This document shows positions 1 through 7,784 of a DNA stretch of 12,445 nt, piece after piece. Numbering within the stretch: the first letter of the stretch is position 1; each line of letters opens with the position of its first letter. This stretch comes from Flavobacteriaceae bacterium (GTDB lineage: Bacteria > Bacteroidota > Bacteroidia > Flavobacteriales > Flavobacteriaceae), in contig DAOVTC010000007.1 of the NCBI GenBank assembly GCA_030633285.1, positions 1-12,445 on the forward strand. Reading direction: 5' to 3'. Below the pieces are notes generated by a model. That model searched no databases. It was not told the origin of the DNA and saw only the letters and a list, made by a program, of their open reading frames with translations. Both the position numbers and the translations under genes were made by a program.

Positions 1-516
1 ACTTCCTCTCGTTATGCTAAAGCGTTTTTTGACGACTTGAATTTTGACTCTATGACAGTTGCGCCATATATGGGAAGTGATTCTGTAGAGCCTTTTCTTG
101 CTTTTGCGGATAAATTCACAATACTTTTAGCTCTAACTTCAAATGTTGGTGGACTTGATTTTCAAATTTTAAAAGATAAAAACGGAAATACGCTATACGA
201 AAAAGTTATACAACAATCTTTATACTGGAAAAACAGTAACCAATTAATGTATGTAATTGGTGCTACTCGCCCTGAGTATTTTAAAAAAATTAGAAAAATT
301 GTTCCCAATCATTTTTTACTAGTCCCCGGTATTGGTGCTCAAGGTGGAAGTTTACATGAAGTTTGTAATTACGGATTAAATAATGATGTTGGTCTTTTAA
401 TAAACTCATCAAGAGGTATTATTTACGCTTCTAATGGTAAAGACTTTGCCGAAAAAGCTAAGAAAAAAGCTTTGGAGTTACAGAAGGAAATGGCAGTCAT
501 CTTAGAAAATTTATAA
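1..516 (+). CDS. pyrF: Orotidine-5'-phosphate decarboxylase, C-terminal 171 residues (5' end outside window)
   Basis: Catalyses the last step of de novo UMP synthesis, decarboxylating OMP in the cytoplasm. The reading frame is open from base 1, upstream of any plausible start, so the gene enters from the left and about the first 100 residues of a roughly 270-residue protein are missing. The visible part begins TSSRYAKAFF and continues with the type-2 (long) PyrF signatures: TVAPYMGSD, LLALTSN, the YVIGATRPEYF segment and the phosphate-binding loop region VPGIGAQGG, then INSSRGIIYAS near the end. The catalytic Lys/Asp cluster lies in the missing part. The stop is TAA at 514-516, followed at once by an intrinsic terminator, so pyrF is the last gene of its transcript. 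The family call is firm; completeness cannot be judged. Confidence 0.95.
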   Translation, partial: TSSRYAKAFFDDLNFDSMTVAPYMGSDSVEPFLAFADKFTILLALTSNVGGLDFQILKDKNGNTLYEKVIQQSLYWKNSNQLMYVIGATRPEYFKKIRKIVPNHFLLVPGIGAQGGSLHEVCNYGLNNDVGLLINSSRGIIYASNGKDFAEKAKKKALELQKEMAVILENL

Positions 517-522
517 CACTTA

Positions 523-551
523 AAAAGCCGAGTTAATGACTCTCGGCTTTT
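523..551 (+). terminator. Intrinsic terminator of pyrF
   Basis: A perfect 10-bp inverted repeat (AAAAGCCGAG at 523-532, CTCGGCTTTT at 542-551) with a 9-nt loop starts 6 nt after the pyrF stop. The G/C-rich core and closing T-run fit a Rho-independent terminator for the + strand. The A-run on the left arm means it could also work from the other side. Confidence 0.85.
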
Positions 552-748
552 ATAAAATTAATTCAAATAAATTACACAATTGAAAACAAAGTCTTGTGTA
601 ATAGTGATACTAAGTTAAGTTAGAATATTGCTACTTATACTTGTTAAGATGTAAACGGCTTTTATTTTGATGTGAAACATCTTATTTTTTAAATATTTAT
701 TAATATTTAGCTTAAAAGATAAATACTTATTTTATATATATCAAAACT
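552..748. other. Gene-free spacer between convergent transcription units, with inverted repeats
   Basis: No credible coding frame is seen. The stretch contains a 9-bp inverted repeat (ATTACACAA at 571-579, TTGTGTAAT at 594-602). A second pair (TAAGATGT at 645-652, ACATCTTA at 677-684) has a right arm that can alternatively form a tight hairpin with GATGT at 669-673, followed by a T-rich run at 682-690. These are described separately as observations. No promoter was recognised that would drive an RNA from here, so an independent small RNA is only a possibility. Confidence 0.5.
571..602. repeat. 9-bp inverted repeat (hairpin-forming) in the spacer
   Basis: ATTACACAA at 571-579 is the exact reverse complement of TTGTGTAAT at 594-602, separated by 14 nt. 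It lies 20 bp beyond the pyrF terminator. It has no T-run, so it is not itself a typical terminator; it could be an operator, part of an RNA, or chance in A/T-rich DNA. Confidence 0.4.
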
Positions 749-783
749 AAATAACCATCAAAAAGAAATTTTGATGGTTATTT
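749..783 (-). terminator. Terminator hairpin of the SusC/SusD/lipoprotein operon
   Basis: A perfect 15-bp inverted repeat (AAATAACCATCAAAA at 749-763 and its complement at 769-783) with a 5-nt loop (GAAAT) sits 22 bp beyond the stop of the leftward lipoprotein gene. The outer A/T pairs supply the U-tract in either direction, so it may be bidirectional. It is the expected end of the 3-gene leftward operon. Confidence 0.8.
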
Positions 784-805
784 AATTTACACTTATAAAT
801 AAGGT

Positions 806-1696
806 CTATTTTTTGGTATAAACAGCATCGGCATAATCGCCAAAATCATTTTCCCAATGAACGGTTAAAGTACCATCACCGTTGTCAACACCTGTTAACC
901 TAATTTCGGCTCCAAATGCATCAAACCAAGAGCCACCTAAATTTCCGCAGATATCTGTAAAATTACCAATAGTTTCAAATGTATACCCGTAAATGTCATA
1001 CCATAAAATGTAAACACCCGCAACACCATCTGATATGGAATAACTTCCTCCTCCATTATCTGTTAAAACAATGTCATAAGAAAAATTAACCAATGGGTTT
1101 TCATCTGGAGTTGGACCACCATCTGTAGACATACCATTACTAACCACAGTATATTCTCCACCCAAGTCAGACGGACAAGAAACAGGGTAATTAATTAAAG
1201 TTGTAAACAACACGGTTGTTTGAATATTTGTTCCAGTATTACTTGTTCCATCATCATTAATTATATTTAATACCGTTCCATCTGACATTGTAAATCTTGT
1301 AGAAATGGTTAATACATCCCCTAATAAGATATCATCCGTACTAGTAAGTTCAGCAAAAGCTGCAACAATATCATCTGTACTCATGGTAAAATCTTGAGGT
1401 AATGTTACATTGCTAAACAAAACTGCGATATAAACTGGTCCTGCTAGGGTTTTATAAAACCCTACAATATCGGTAGAAGCAGGGTTACCTTGAGCAACTT
1501 TTGCATTAAACCCAATATTAACAGGATCTCCATTAATAACTTTTACAAGATCTATAATTTGATCAAAAGAAGCATCTTTTGCCATATCTGGAACAGCTCC
1601 ATCATTTAAGGGTATGAATGACGAACCTCCATCATCATCACAAGAAACCCCAAATATTATTACTAATGTTAGTAATATGATTTTTATTTTTTTCAT
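806..1696 (-). CDS. SusE-like surface lipoprotein of a SusC/SusD operon (function unknown)
   Basis: This 296-residue protein starts MKKIKIILLTLVIIF and has a type II signal peptide with lipobox GVSC; Cys19 is the lipid-modified residue. DDD follows the Cys, which resembles the acidic lipoprotein export signal that sends Bacteroidota lipoproteins to the cell surface. The rest looks like two beta-rich modules: residues about 35-165 (including FNAKVAQGNPAS and a TSTDDILLGDVLTIS stretch), and about 170-296 with CPSDLGGEYTV, a GGGSYSISDG turn and two cysteines (C174, C250) that could form a disulphide. It is the last gene, 14 bp downstream of the SusD-like gene, the place where SusE/SusF-type glycan-binding proteins usually sit. 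Binding of the imported ligand at the surface is inferred from position; no catalytic motif is visible. The ATG start leaves a normal signal peptide. Confidence 0.75.
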   Translation of the reverse strand: MKKIKIILLTLVIIFGVSCDDDGGSSFIPLNDGAVPDMAKDASFDQIIDLVKVINGDPVNIGFNAKVAQGNPASTDIVGFYKTLAGPVYIAVLFSNVTLPQDFTMSTDDIVAAFAELTSTDDILLGDVLTISTRFTMSDGTVLNIINDDGTSNTGTNIQTTVLFTTLINYPVSCPSDLGGEYTVVSNGMSTDGGPTPDENPLVNFSYDIVLTDNGGGSYSISDGVAGVYILWYDIYGYTFETIGNFTDICGNLGGSWFDAFGAEIRLTGVDNGDGTLTVHWENDFGDYADAVYTKK

Positions 1697-1710
1697 AATT
1701 TTATTTTTTA

Positions 1711-3414
1711 TTAGTTATTGTCCCAAAATATTTTATATGCTGTTGGATCTTTTTGACCAGGTGCATTTTGATTAAGATTCAACTCTCTTTGTGGCCAAAA
1801 AAACGAAGTTTGAAATCCATTATTTAAAACAGTTTGTGTATCATCAAGTGGCCAACCATCACCGTTATCTAATTGATACTCTGGAGAAGAACCATTAGGA
1901 TTAGCTAAAATTGGATAACCTGTTCGTCGGTAATCATTATATTGATCCATAGAATCTCCAAATGTTGCTGTCCATTTTTGAGTCATTATAATTTCTAACT
2001 TTTTGTCAGCGCTTGCTCCTGCAAACTCAGCATTAACATTTGCAATAAAATCTAAAACCTCTTGTGAACCACTTAATATTGGTACATTTTGTGAAGTTCC
2101 AGTACCTGCTACAACCAAATCAACTTTTGCAAAACTTACTGTCATTGCTTCAGATAATTTCGCACCAACATCGCCTGTCATTAAACCTACTTGTATCAGT
2201 TCAGCTTGAATGTATAAAAATTCATCATAGGTTAACATCCGCCTAGGTACCACACCTGTTCCGCTATTAATTGTTCTAGCAAATCCTTGCCCGTCATCAT
2301 ATCGGCCCCCACAAACAAATATGCCTGGAAAAGTAGCATCAGTTTGTACAGCATGATCCCTATCTGGGCCTATACTACCAAATCGAATAGAGAAAAACCC
2401 TGTTGAACTATCCCAATAATCTGCATTAGGATCACCTGTTATTAAATCACCTTGATCTCTAGGAAATTGACCTGCTACCAATTGATTGGCCCAATAATAA
2501 GGTATTCTAGGATCTGGGTTCCCTGTATGAATATTTGGATTCATTCCTTTTAATATTTCATAAAACCAAGGACTAATATAATTGGTTACTTGTGCTCCAC
2601 CATAAGAATTTAAAAACAATCTATTTCGTTCATCTGAAGGGGCTTGATTAGCCGTGTGAACAAATTGAAAATCATCTGAAATTCCTGTAAAGAAATTATT
2701 TTCAGATACCAAAGCATTAAAGTCAGCTGAATTGAATATCGTAGATAATCTTATTTGATTAAATAGTTTTAATTTTAATGTATTAGAAAATTTTGTCCAT
2801 TTCGTAATAGACCCTCCGTAAAACAAGTCATCAGTTGTTGGCGTCAACAATCCTTCACCACTATTAATATTAGTTTTACCACTATCAATTAAAGTAAGGA
2901 TGATTTGATATATAGCCTCTTGATTATCAAAAACCGGACTAACTATTCCTTCTTCAAGTAAGGTTGCTTCAGAAAAAGGAACATCTCCCCAAAGATCAAC
3001 TGCCAATGACATCATGTATGCTTTTAATACTTGAGCAATTCCTACATATACTAAGTCTCCACTTTCAGTTGCTTGGCTAATTAATGTTTCAATATCTGTA
3101 AGAGACAAATAAGTATTTGACCAATCATTAGCAAGAAGTACATTATCGGCCTTCGTTCCATATTGATCTTGCTCTTCTCTTGCAGTTAATTGGTGGGTAT
3201 AAACTTGTGTCATATCTCCACTATAAAATTGAAAGTCCATTGAAGCACCAACAGCTACCTCGATATTAGTTAGAAGTTGGTTTAAAGGTGCAGTAGTAGG
3301 ACTATCTGTATCCGTATCTACATCTAAATACTCATCACAAGCAGTGAAAGAAAACGCTACAACAAGCATTATCAAAACATGTTTAAAGTATTTTATATAT
3401 TTTATATTTTTCAT
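1711..3414 (-). CDS. SusD/RagB-family (SusD_2-like) nutrient-binding outer-membrane lipoprotein
   Basis: This 567-residue lipoprotein should form the lid over the adjacent SusC transporter and capture the substrate at the cell surface. It has an N-terminal signal ending FTAC, with lipid Cys26 followed by DEYLDVDTDTDSPT, the acidic region typical of SusD proteins. Diagnostic segments follow: the helical repeat around residues 100-175 with GIAQVLKAYMM and DLWGDVPFSEA (about 139-150), a P-x-x-x-N-Q-E-A-I-Y helix start, and DDLFYGGSITKWTKFSNTLKLKL (about 195-217). The GDVP(F/Y)SEA and W-x-K-F-x-N-(T/S)-L-x-L-x-L pattern points to the SusD_2 subfamily rather than the starch-type SusD. It is separated by only 10 bp from the SusC gene, so the two are co-transcribed. 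Substrate is not predictable; SusD_2 proteins occur in carbohydrate and in other uptake loci. Confidence 0.92.
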   Translation of the reverse strand: MKNIKYIKYFKHVLIMLVVAFSFTACDEYLDVDTDTDSPTTAPLNQLLTNIEVAVGASMDFQFYSGDMTQVYTHQLTAREEQDQYGTKADNVLLANDWSNTYLSLTDIETLISQATESGDLVYVGIAQVLKAYMMSLAVDLWGDVPFSEATLLEEGIVSPVFDNQEAIYQIILTLIDSGKTNINSGEGLLTPTTDDLFYGGSITKWTKFSNTLKLKLFNQIRLSTIFNSADFNALVSENNFFTGISDDFQFVHTANQAPSDERNRLFLNSYGGAQVTNYISPWFYEILKGMNPNIHTGNPDPRIPYYWANQLVAGQFPRDQGDLITGDPNADYWDSSTGFFSIRFGSIGPDRDHAVQTDATFPGIFVCGGRYDDGQGFARTINSGTGVVPRRMLTYDEFLYIQAELIQVGLMTGDVGAKLSEAMTVSFAKVDLVVAGTGTSQNVPILSGSQEVLDFIANVNAEFAGASADKKLEIIMTQKWTATFGDSMDQYNDYRRTGYPILANPNGSSPEYQLDNGDGWPLDDTQTVLNNGFQTSFFWPQRELNLNQNAPGQKDPTAYKIFWDNN

Positions 3415-3424
3415 GTTTTATTTA

Positions 3425-6400
3425 TTAAAAAGTTAAATTAATTTTAAAACCGTATCTTTTTGAAGTTGGAGCTGAATCAATTTCAACACCTTGAATTCTT
3501 GAAGATCCGAAAGCTGAAACCTCAGGGTCAAAATTTGTGTATTTAGGAACATTCGGTGCAAAGTACCATAGATTATTTGCTAAAACACTAAAACTAATTT
3601 TTCCAAAAGGTGTTTTTTCTATCCACTTGGTAGGTAAGTCATATAGTAAACTAATCTCTCTCATTCTATAAACCGTACCATCATATACATGTCCTTCATC
3701 TACAGTATTAATACCAAAAGTATTACCTCCTGCTGGTGAAAAATATAACTCGTTCATATCAATTTGCGTGGTATTTGGAATTTGATTTCCATTAGCATCT
3801 AAGATTGGATTACCTGCATTATCACCATAAAATCCTGGTATTACAAATGTTCGTTCTCTATCTTCAGTATCTTTTGTAACTCCTCTACCTAATAATGAAT
3901 TTATACTATTTGAATGAACATCACCTCCTTCTTTCCAATCAAATTGAACACGAAGAGACAATCCTTTATACGAAATTGTATTAATCATACTCATTCTGAA
4001 ATCAGGGTTTGGATCTCCTACAATTCCATTTTCTAAATCTTGTACTATTCCACCACCTGCTTGATTAATTAGATAATTACCATCAGCATCACGAGCAAAT
4101 TTTGAACCAAAGAATACTCCAAAAGGTTCGCCAACAATGGCGTGAGAAACTTGATTTGGATCAAACTGAATTCTTTCTAAACCATCAACCAATTCAGTTA
4201 CTTCATTTTTATTATTACTGAAGGTTGTAAAAATATTCCATTTAAAATTATCTGTTTTTATAGGCACTAATATCAAACCAATTTCAACCCCTGTATTTTC
4301 AATTTCACCAATGTTAGTATTAAAAGTTGAAAAACCACTTGATTCTGGTACACTCACAGGTGAAATTAAATCGGTTGTTACTTTTTTATACCAACTAAAA
4401 TCTACAACAATTCTTCTGTTAAAGAATTCTAAGTCTGTACCTATTTCTAATTCGTCTGTGAATTGGGGTGTAATCTCAGTATCTCCTAATGAAGTTCTAT
4501 TACCAATAACTGGAATACCATTATAAGGATTTCCTACCGAGAAAGTTCTATTTAAAAATTCTGCAGGAGCATCACTACCAACGGAAGCATAACCAGCTCT
4601 TATTTTAGCATAGGATAATATATCACTTTCCATATTTAATGCCTCTGTGAGTATTAATGACATACTAACTGATGGGTAGAAATAAGAATTGTTATCCTCA
4701 GGCAAAGTTGAACTCCAATCATTTCTTCCTGTTACATTTAAAAATAAAAACTCTTTGAAAGATAGACTGATATCTCCAAAAACACCAATATTTCTAGATC
4801 TAGAATAAGTATCAGTTAAATTTGATACATTAACAGCATTAGCCATTGTAAATATATCTGGTGAAATAAAAGTCGTACCCGAGTACGCATCTCGCTTGGT
4901 AGTATTTTGTAAAGTATTTACACCTGTGATTGCATTTAATTTTAAACTTTCTGTTAAATCATAATTAAAGTTTAATAAAAATGTAGATTCTAAATCTTCA
5001 TTTATAAAATTATCGGTTGTTATAGAGCCAAGTCCGTTATTTGCTCTAGAACCAATGTCACGTATTTGTTTTCTTTTTAAGTCGTATTTATTAAAACCAA
5101 CTCTAAAAGATGCATTAATATGGTCATTAAATTTATAACCAATGTTTGCATTAATTACAGTTCTGTCAGTATCTGTAGTAATTTGATCGTGTTTCCATGA
5201 CCATAATGGGTGATCCCAGCCATTATTTGGAGTTAAAGAAGCTCCCGTTGCTGGATCTTCAAAAGGCAAAGACGTATCCCAGGTTCTACCTAACCACAAT
5301 GCTCTTGCAAATGATGAAGCTGATCCTGCAAATTGATTATTTCCGAAAAAACCACCAACTTGTTCCGTATCAGAATAGCTTATTGATGCACCAATATTAA
5401 AACCATTTGACAAATTAAAATTACCTCCAACTGCTATAGAAGTTCTATCATATGTATTAAAAGGTATATAACCTTCTTGATCTAAATCAGATAAAGTAAC
5501 ACTAAAATTCCCATCTTGACCTCCATAAGATATATTAATCGAATTTTCATTAATCATTCCTGTTTTGAATAAGCTCTCTACATTATCTGGTTGAGCCTCA
5601 TAAGGAACTGTTGGGCCTATTTCTGGAAATGCGTTTAAGATATTTGGCCATGTTGGTATGGTTTCTAAAGAGTCAAATCTTGGTCCCCATGAACCATTTG
5701 CATTTACATATGAAAAGTTTACACCATTACCATAAGTATTTTGATACTCAGGTAAATTTGCAATTTTTTCAAAAATAGTACCTGAACTAATACTAATACT
5801 CATTTTTTTATTTACTAATGCTCCACCTGAAGCACCTGTTTTAGTTGTTATTACTATAACACCATTGGTTGCTCTAGAACCATATAATGCAGCAGCAGCA
5901 GCACTTTTAAGAACATTAATAGATGCTATATTATTAGGGTCTAAAGTAGATAACCCTGATTCATAACCACCTCCTCCTGTAGTTTGACTAGATGTAGTTA
6001 CTTGACTATTGTCATAAGCAATACCATCAACAATGATTAGTGGTTGGCTTGCGCCACCTATATTTGTTGCACCCCTAATATTAATTTGATTAGAAGCTCC
6101 AGCAACACCTGTTGAAATATTAACATTAACCCCAGCAACTTTACCCGCAAGTGAACGAACCAAATCAGGTTCTGAATTTTCAAGAATTTCATCAGTGTCA
6201 ACTTTACTAACAGCGTAAGCCAATTTTTTTGAATTTCTTTGAATACCAAATGCTGTTACAACAACCTCATCAAGTGTATTGTCATCGACAACCATTACTA
6301 AATTTATGATGTTATCACCTCCAATTGTACGTTTTACTGTTGCCATTCCAATAAAACTAAATTGAAGTACATCTCCTTCTTTGGCATTAATGGTATAATT

Positions 6401-6577
6401 GCCATCAAAATCTGTTTCTGTACCAATTGTTGTACCATCAATTATCACACTAACACCAGGTAGCGGACCTGATTCACCTGTGACATTTCCTGAAATAATT
6501 CTTTCTTGTGCTAGTATATTGCTAAAGGAAAATAGTATTAGCAAAATAAAAATCACAAAATTGTTTCCATGTTTCAT
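3425..6577 (-). CDS. SusC/RagA-family TonB-dependent outer-membrane transporter
   Basis: This 1050-residue protein imports a ligand across the outer membrane using TonB/ExbBD energy, in complex with the SusD-like lipoprotein encoded next. Order of parts: signal peptide ending ILAQ (residues 1-24); carboxypeptidase-regulatory-like beta domain (about 26-95, with GNVTGESGPLPGVSV and TDFDGNYTI); the SusC signature TLDEVVVTAFG (101-111) serving as the TonB-box region; plug domain (about 115-245) with IRGATNIGG, PLIIVDGI and SAAAAALYGSRATNGV; then a long 22-strand-type barrel ending RYGFKINLTF, with the terminal Phe expected for an outer-membrane protein. It is full length for the family and has no visible frameshift. 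It is the first gene of the leftward operon, and its start faces the LytTR regulator across 424 bp. The ATG start gives a clean signal peptide. The transported compound is unknown. Confidence 0.96.
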   Translation of the reverse strand: MKHGNNFVIFILLILFSFSNILAQERIISGNVTGESGPLPGVSVIIDGTTIGTETDFDGNYTINAKEGDVLQFSFIGMATVKRTIGGDNIINLVMVVDDNTLDEVVVTAFGIQRNSKKLAYAVSKVDTDEILENSEPDLVRSLAGKVAGVNVNISTGVAGASNQINIRGATNIGGASQPLIIVDGIAYDNSQVTTSSQTTGGGGYESGLSTLDPNNIASINVLKSAAAAALYGSRATNGVIVITTKTGASGGALVNKKMSISISSGTIFEKIANLPEYQNTYGNGVNFSYVNANGSWGPRFDSLETIPTWPNILNAFPEIGPTVPYEAQPDNVESLFKTGMINENSINISYGGQDGNFSVTLSDLDQEGYIPFNTYDRTSIAVGGNFNLSNGFNIGASISYSDTEQVGGFFGNNQFAGSASSFARALWLGRTWDTSLPFEDPATGASLTPNNGWDHPLWSWKHDQITTDTDRTVINANIGYKFNDHINASFRVGFNKYDLKRKQIRDIGSRANNGLGSITTDNFINEDLESTFLLNFNYDLTESLKLNAITGVNTLQNTTKRDAYSGTTFISPDIFTMANAVNVSNLTDTYSRSRNIGVFGDISLSFKEFLFLNVTGRNDWSSTLPEDNNSYFYPSVSMSLILTEALNMESDILSYAKIRAGYASVGSDAPAEFLNRTFSVGNPYNGIPVIGNRTSLGDTEITPQFTDELEIGTDLEFFNRRIVVDFSWYKKVTTDLISPVSVPESSGFSTFNTNIGEIENTGVEIGLILVPIKTDNFKWNIFTTFSNNKNEVTELVDGLERIQFDPNQVSHAIVGEPFGVFFGSKFARDADGNYLINQAGGGIVQDLENGIVGDPNPDFRMSMINTISYKGLSLRVQFDWKEGGDVHSNSINSLLGRGVTKDTEDRERTFVIPGFYGDNAGNPILDANGNQIPNTTQIDMNELYFSPAGGNTFGINTVDEGHVYDGTVYRMREISLLYDLPTKWIEKTPFGKISFSVLANNLWYFAPNVPKYTNFDPEVSAFGSSRIQGVEIDSAPTSKRYGFKINLTF

Positions 6578-7001
6578 TTATAAATATTTAAATTATTAAT
6601 CCAAGCTAAAGTAACTTAGATACTGCTTTAAATTTCTCACATTGAAGCCAACAAGCTAGTATTTGATGTAGAGTTACAAAAAACAAGATTGTATTTACAT
6701 TTAAATATAAAATTCGAGTCATAAAAGAAAATGTTAAAAAAAAGAAAAAAAAGAAATTATAATCAACTACATATCAGTTCACTATGTTTTTAAAATAAAT
6801 ACTGATTCAAAAACATTAATAGCGTTGCTTAAAAATATTTTTAAAGATGTGAAATAACTTTATAATGATATTAATGACTAGATTTATGACATAAAATACA
6901 CTAATAATGATTTTAATGATATTTACACTATTACCTATTATTATTGTAAAAAGTATATTTTCATTAGTTTTACAACATACATGTCCTATTAAAATTTAAA
7001 A
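6578..7001. other. Divergent intergenic/regulatory region between the SusC operon and the LytTR regulator
   Basis: No coding frame is credible in these 424 bp. The region must hold two divergent promoters. For the SusC side I see no perfect TAnnTTTG; the best candidate reads TTTG (complement of 6677-6680), 18 bp, then TAGCTTG (complement of 6652-6658), an imperfect -33/-7 pair that I trust only weakly. A 21-bp purine tract (6736-6756; two 8-A runs interrupted by G) could bend DNA or act as an upstream element. Closer to the regulator are the direct repeats at 6862-6919. No perfect -7 element was found immediately upstream of the regulator. Confidence 0.6.
6862..6919 (+). promoter_or_regulatory. 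Candidate operator: 16-bp direct repeat with four TAATGA hexamers
   Basis: ATAATGATATTAATGA at 6862-6877 recurs as ATAATGATTTTAATGA at 6904-6919 (15 of 16 identical). The repeats start 42 bp apart, about four helical turns. Each copy holds two TAATGA hexamers with 9-bp phasing (6863, 6872, 6905, 6914). LytTR-domain regulators bind paired direct repeats and often control their own promoters, and the repeats lie 83-140 bp before the regulator's ATG. That this is its operator is inference; low-complexity A/T DNA could produce part of the similarity. Confidence 0.4.
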
Positions 7002-7781
7002 ATGAAATTAAAAACTTTAATAATTGATGATGAACCTCTGGCAAGATTACGATTGGCTAACTTATTAGAAGATGTTCCTGAAATTGAAATCATTTGTCAA
7101 TGCAAAACGGGTCAAGAAGCAATTAAAACAATCAATAAGACTGAACCTGATTTGCTGTTTTTAGATATTCAATTGAAAGATATGAATGGTTTTGAAGTTC
7201 TTGAAAAAATAAATTTAAAACCTAAAGTTATTTTTGTTACTGCATTTGATAATTATGCATTAAAGGCATTTGAATATTTTGCATTTGATTATTTGTTAAA
7301 ACCATTTAAAGATGAACGTTTTTACAAATCTGTACATAAAATAATTGAGCATTTTAAAAATGATACTTTTGATGGTTTTGATGAAAAAATGGATCATTTG
7401 CTAAACTATATACAAACACCTGACAAACAAAATTTAACAAAAATCAATCAATCAAAAAAAAGGCTGCCAATCAAATTAGGTAATAAAATCAGTTTTATCA
7501 ATACAAAAAATATCAAATATATTTCAGCTTCTGGTTATTATGCCGAAATTTTTACTGAAGATAAAAAACACTTATTAAGAGAGTCTCTTAGTAATTTAAT
7601 TGAAGAATTAAACCATGATTTCTTTATTAGAATTCACCGTTCAACTATAATAAATTTAAATTATTTATCAGAACTAATCAATTCTAGTTATGGAGAAATT
7701 GATGCAAAAATGACTGATAATAAATTATTTAGAATAAGCAAAAGCTATAAAAAAGATTTTTTAAGTAAAATGGGATTATAA
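7002..7781 (+). CDS. LytTR-family (LytR/AlgR) response regulator
   Basis: A 259-residue cytoplasmic transcription factor. Residues 1-115 form a receiver domain with all key residues: acidic pair D9/D10 (IIDDEP), phosphoacceptor D55 (LLFLDIQL), T80 (VFVTAFDNYALKAF) and K100 (DYLLKPF). After a linker, residues about 155-258 form a LytTR DNA-binding domain, with LPIKLGNKISFI, IKYISASGYYAEIF, the RIHRSTIINLNYL segment (HRS at 212-214) and FRISKSYKK near the end. It is the first gene of a regulator-kinase operon; the LytS-type kinase ORF starts 3 bp after its TAA. Phosphorylation by that kinase is the expected input. Targets are unknown; likely candidates are its own promoter and the divergent SusC operon, on adjacency alone. 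The ATG at 7002 is the natural start because the receiver's first beta strand begins immediately after it. Confidence 0.95.
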   Translation: MKLKTLIIDDEPLARLRLANLLEDVPEIEIICQCKTGQEAIKTINKTEPDLLFLDIQLKDMNGFEVLEKINLKPKVIFVTAFDNYALKAFEYFAFDYLLKPFKDERFYKSVHKIIEHFKNDTFDGFDEKMDHLLNYIQTPDKQNLTKINQSKKRLPIKLGNKISFINTKNIKYISASGYYAEIFTEDKKHLLRESLSNLIEELNHDFFIRIHRSTIINLNYLSELINSSYGEIDAKMTDNKLFRISKSYKKDFLSKMGL

Positions 7782-7784
7782 GCA

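Noticed and set aside
742..749. Complement reads TAGTTTTG, a match to the TAnnTTTG -7 consensus on the - strand
   Set aside because: It overlaps the operon terminator and points leftward into the gene-free spacer toward the convergent pyrF end; no -33 or downstream gene supports it.
2003..2246. Open frames on the + strand inside the SusD-like gene (2003-2209, 2064-2246)
   Set aside because: They lie wholly antisense to a well-supported gene and have low-complexity products with no family features; shadows. The same holds for the frames at 4311-4526, 5197-5400, 6058-6249, 6399-6599, 8231-8497, 10928-11125 and 11174-11395.
6773..6816. Interleaved inverted repeats (ATCAGT/ACTGAT at 6773-6806 and ATGTTTTT/AAAAACAT at 6784-6816) resembling an H-type pseudoknot
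   Set aside because: The last connecting loop would be only 2 nt across a 6-bp stem, which is sterically poor, and such pairs arise easily in this A/T-rich spacer.
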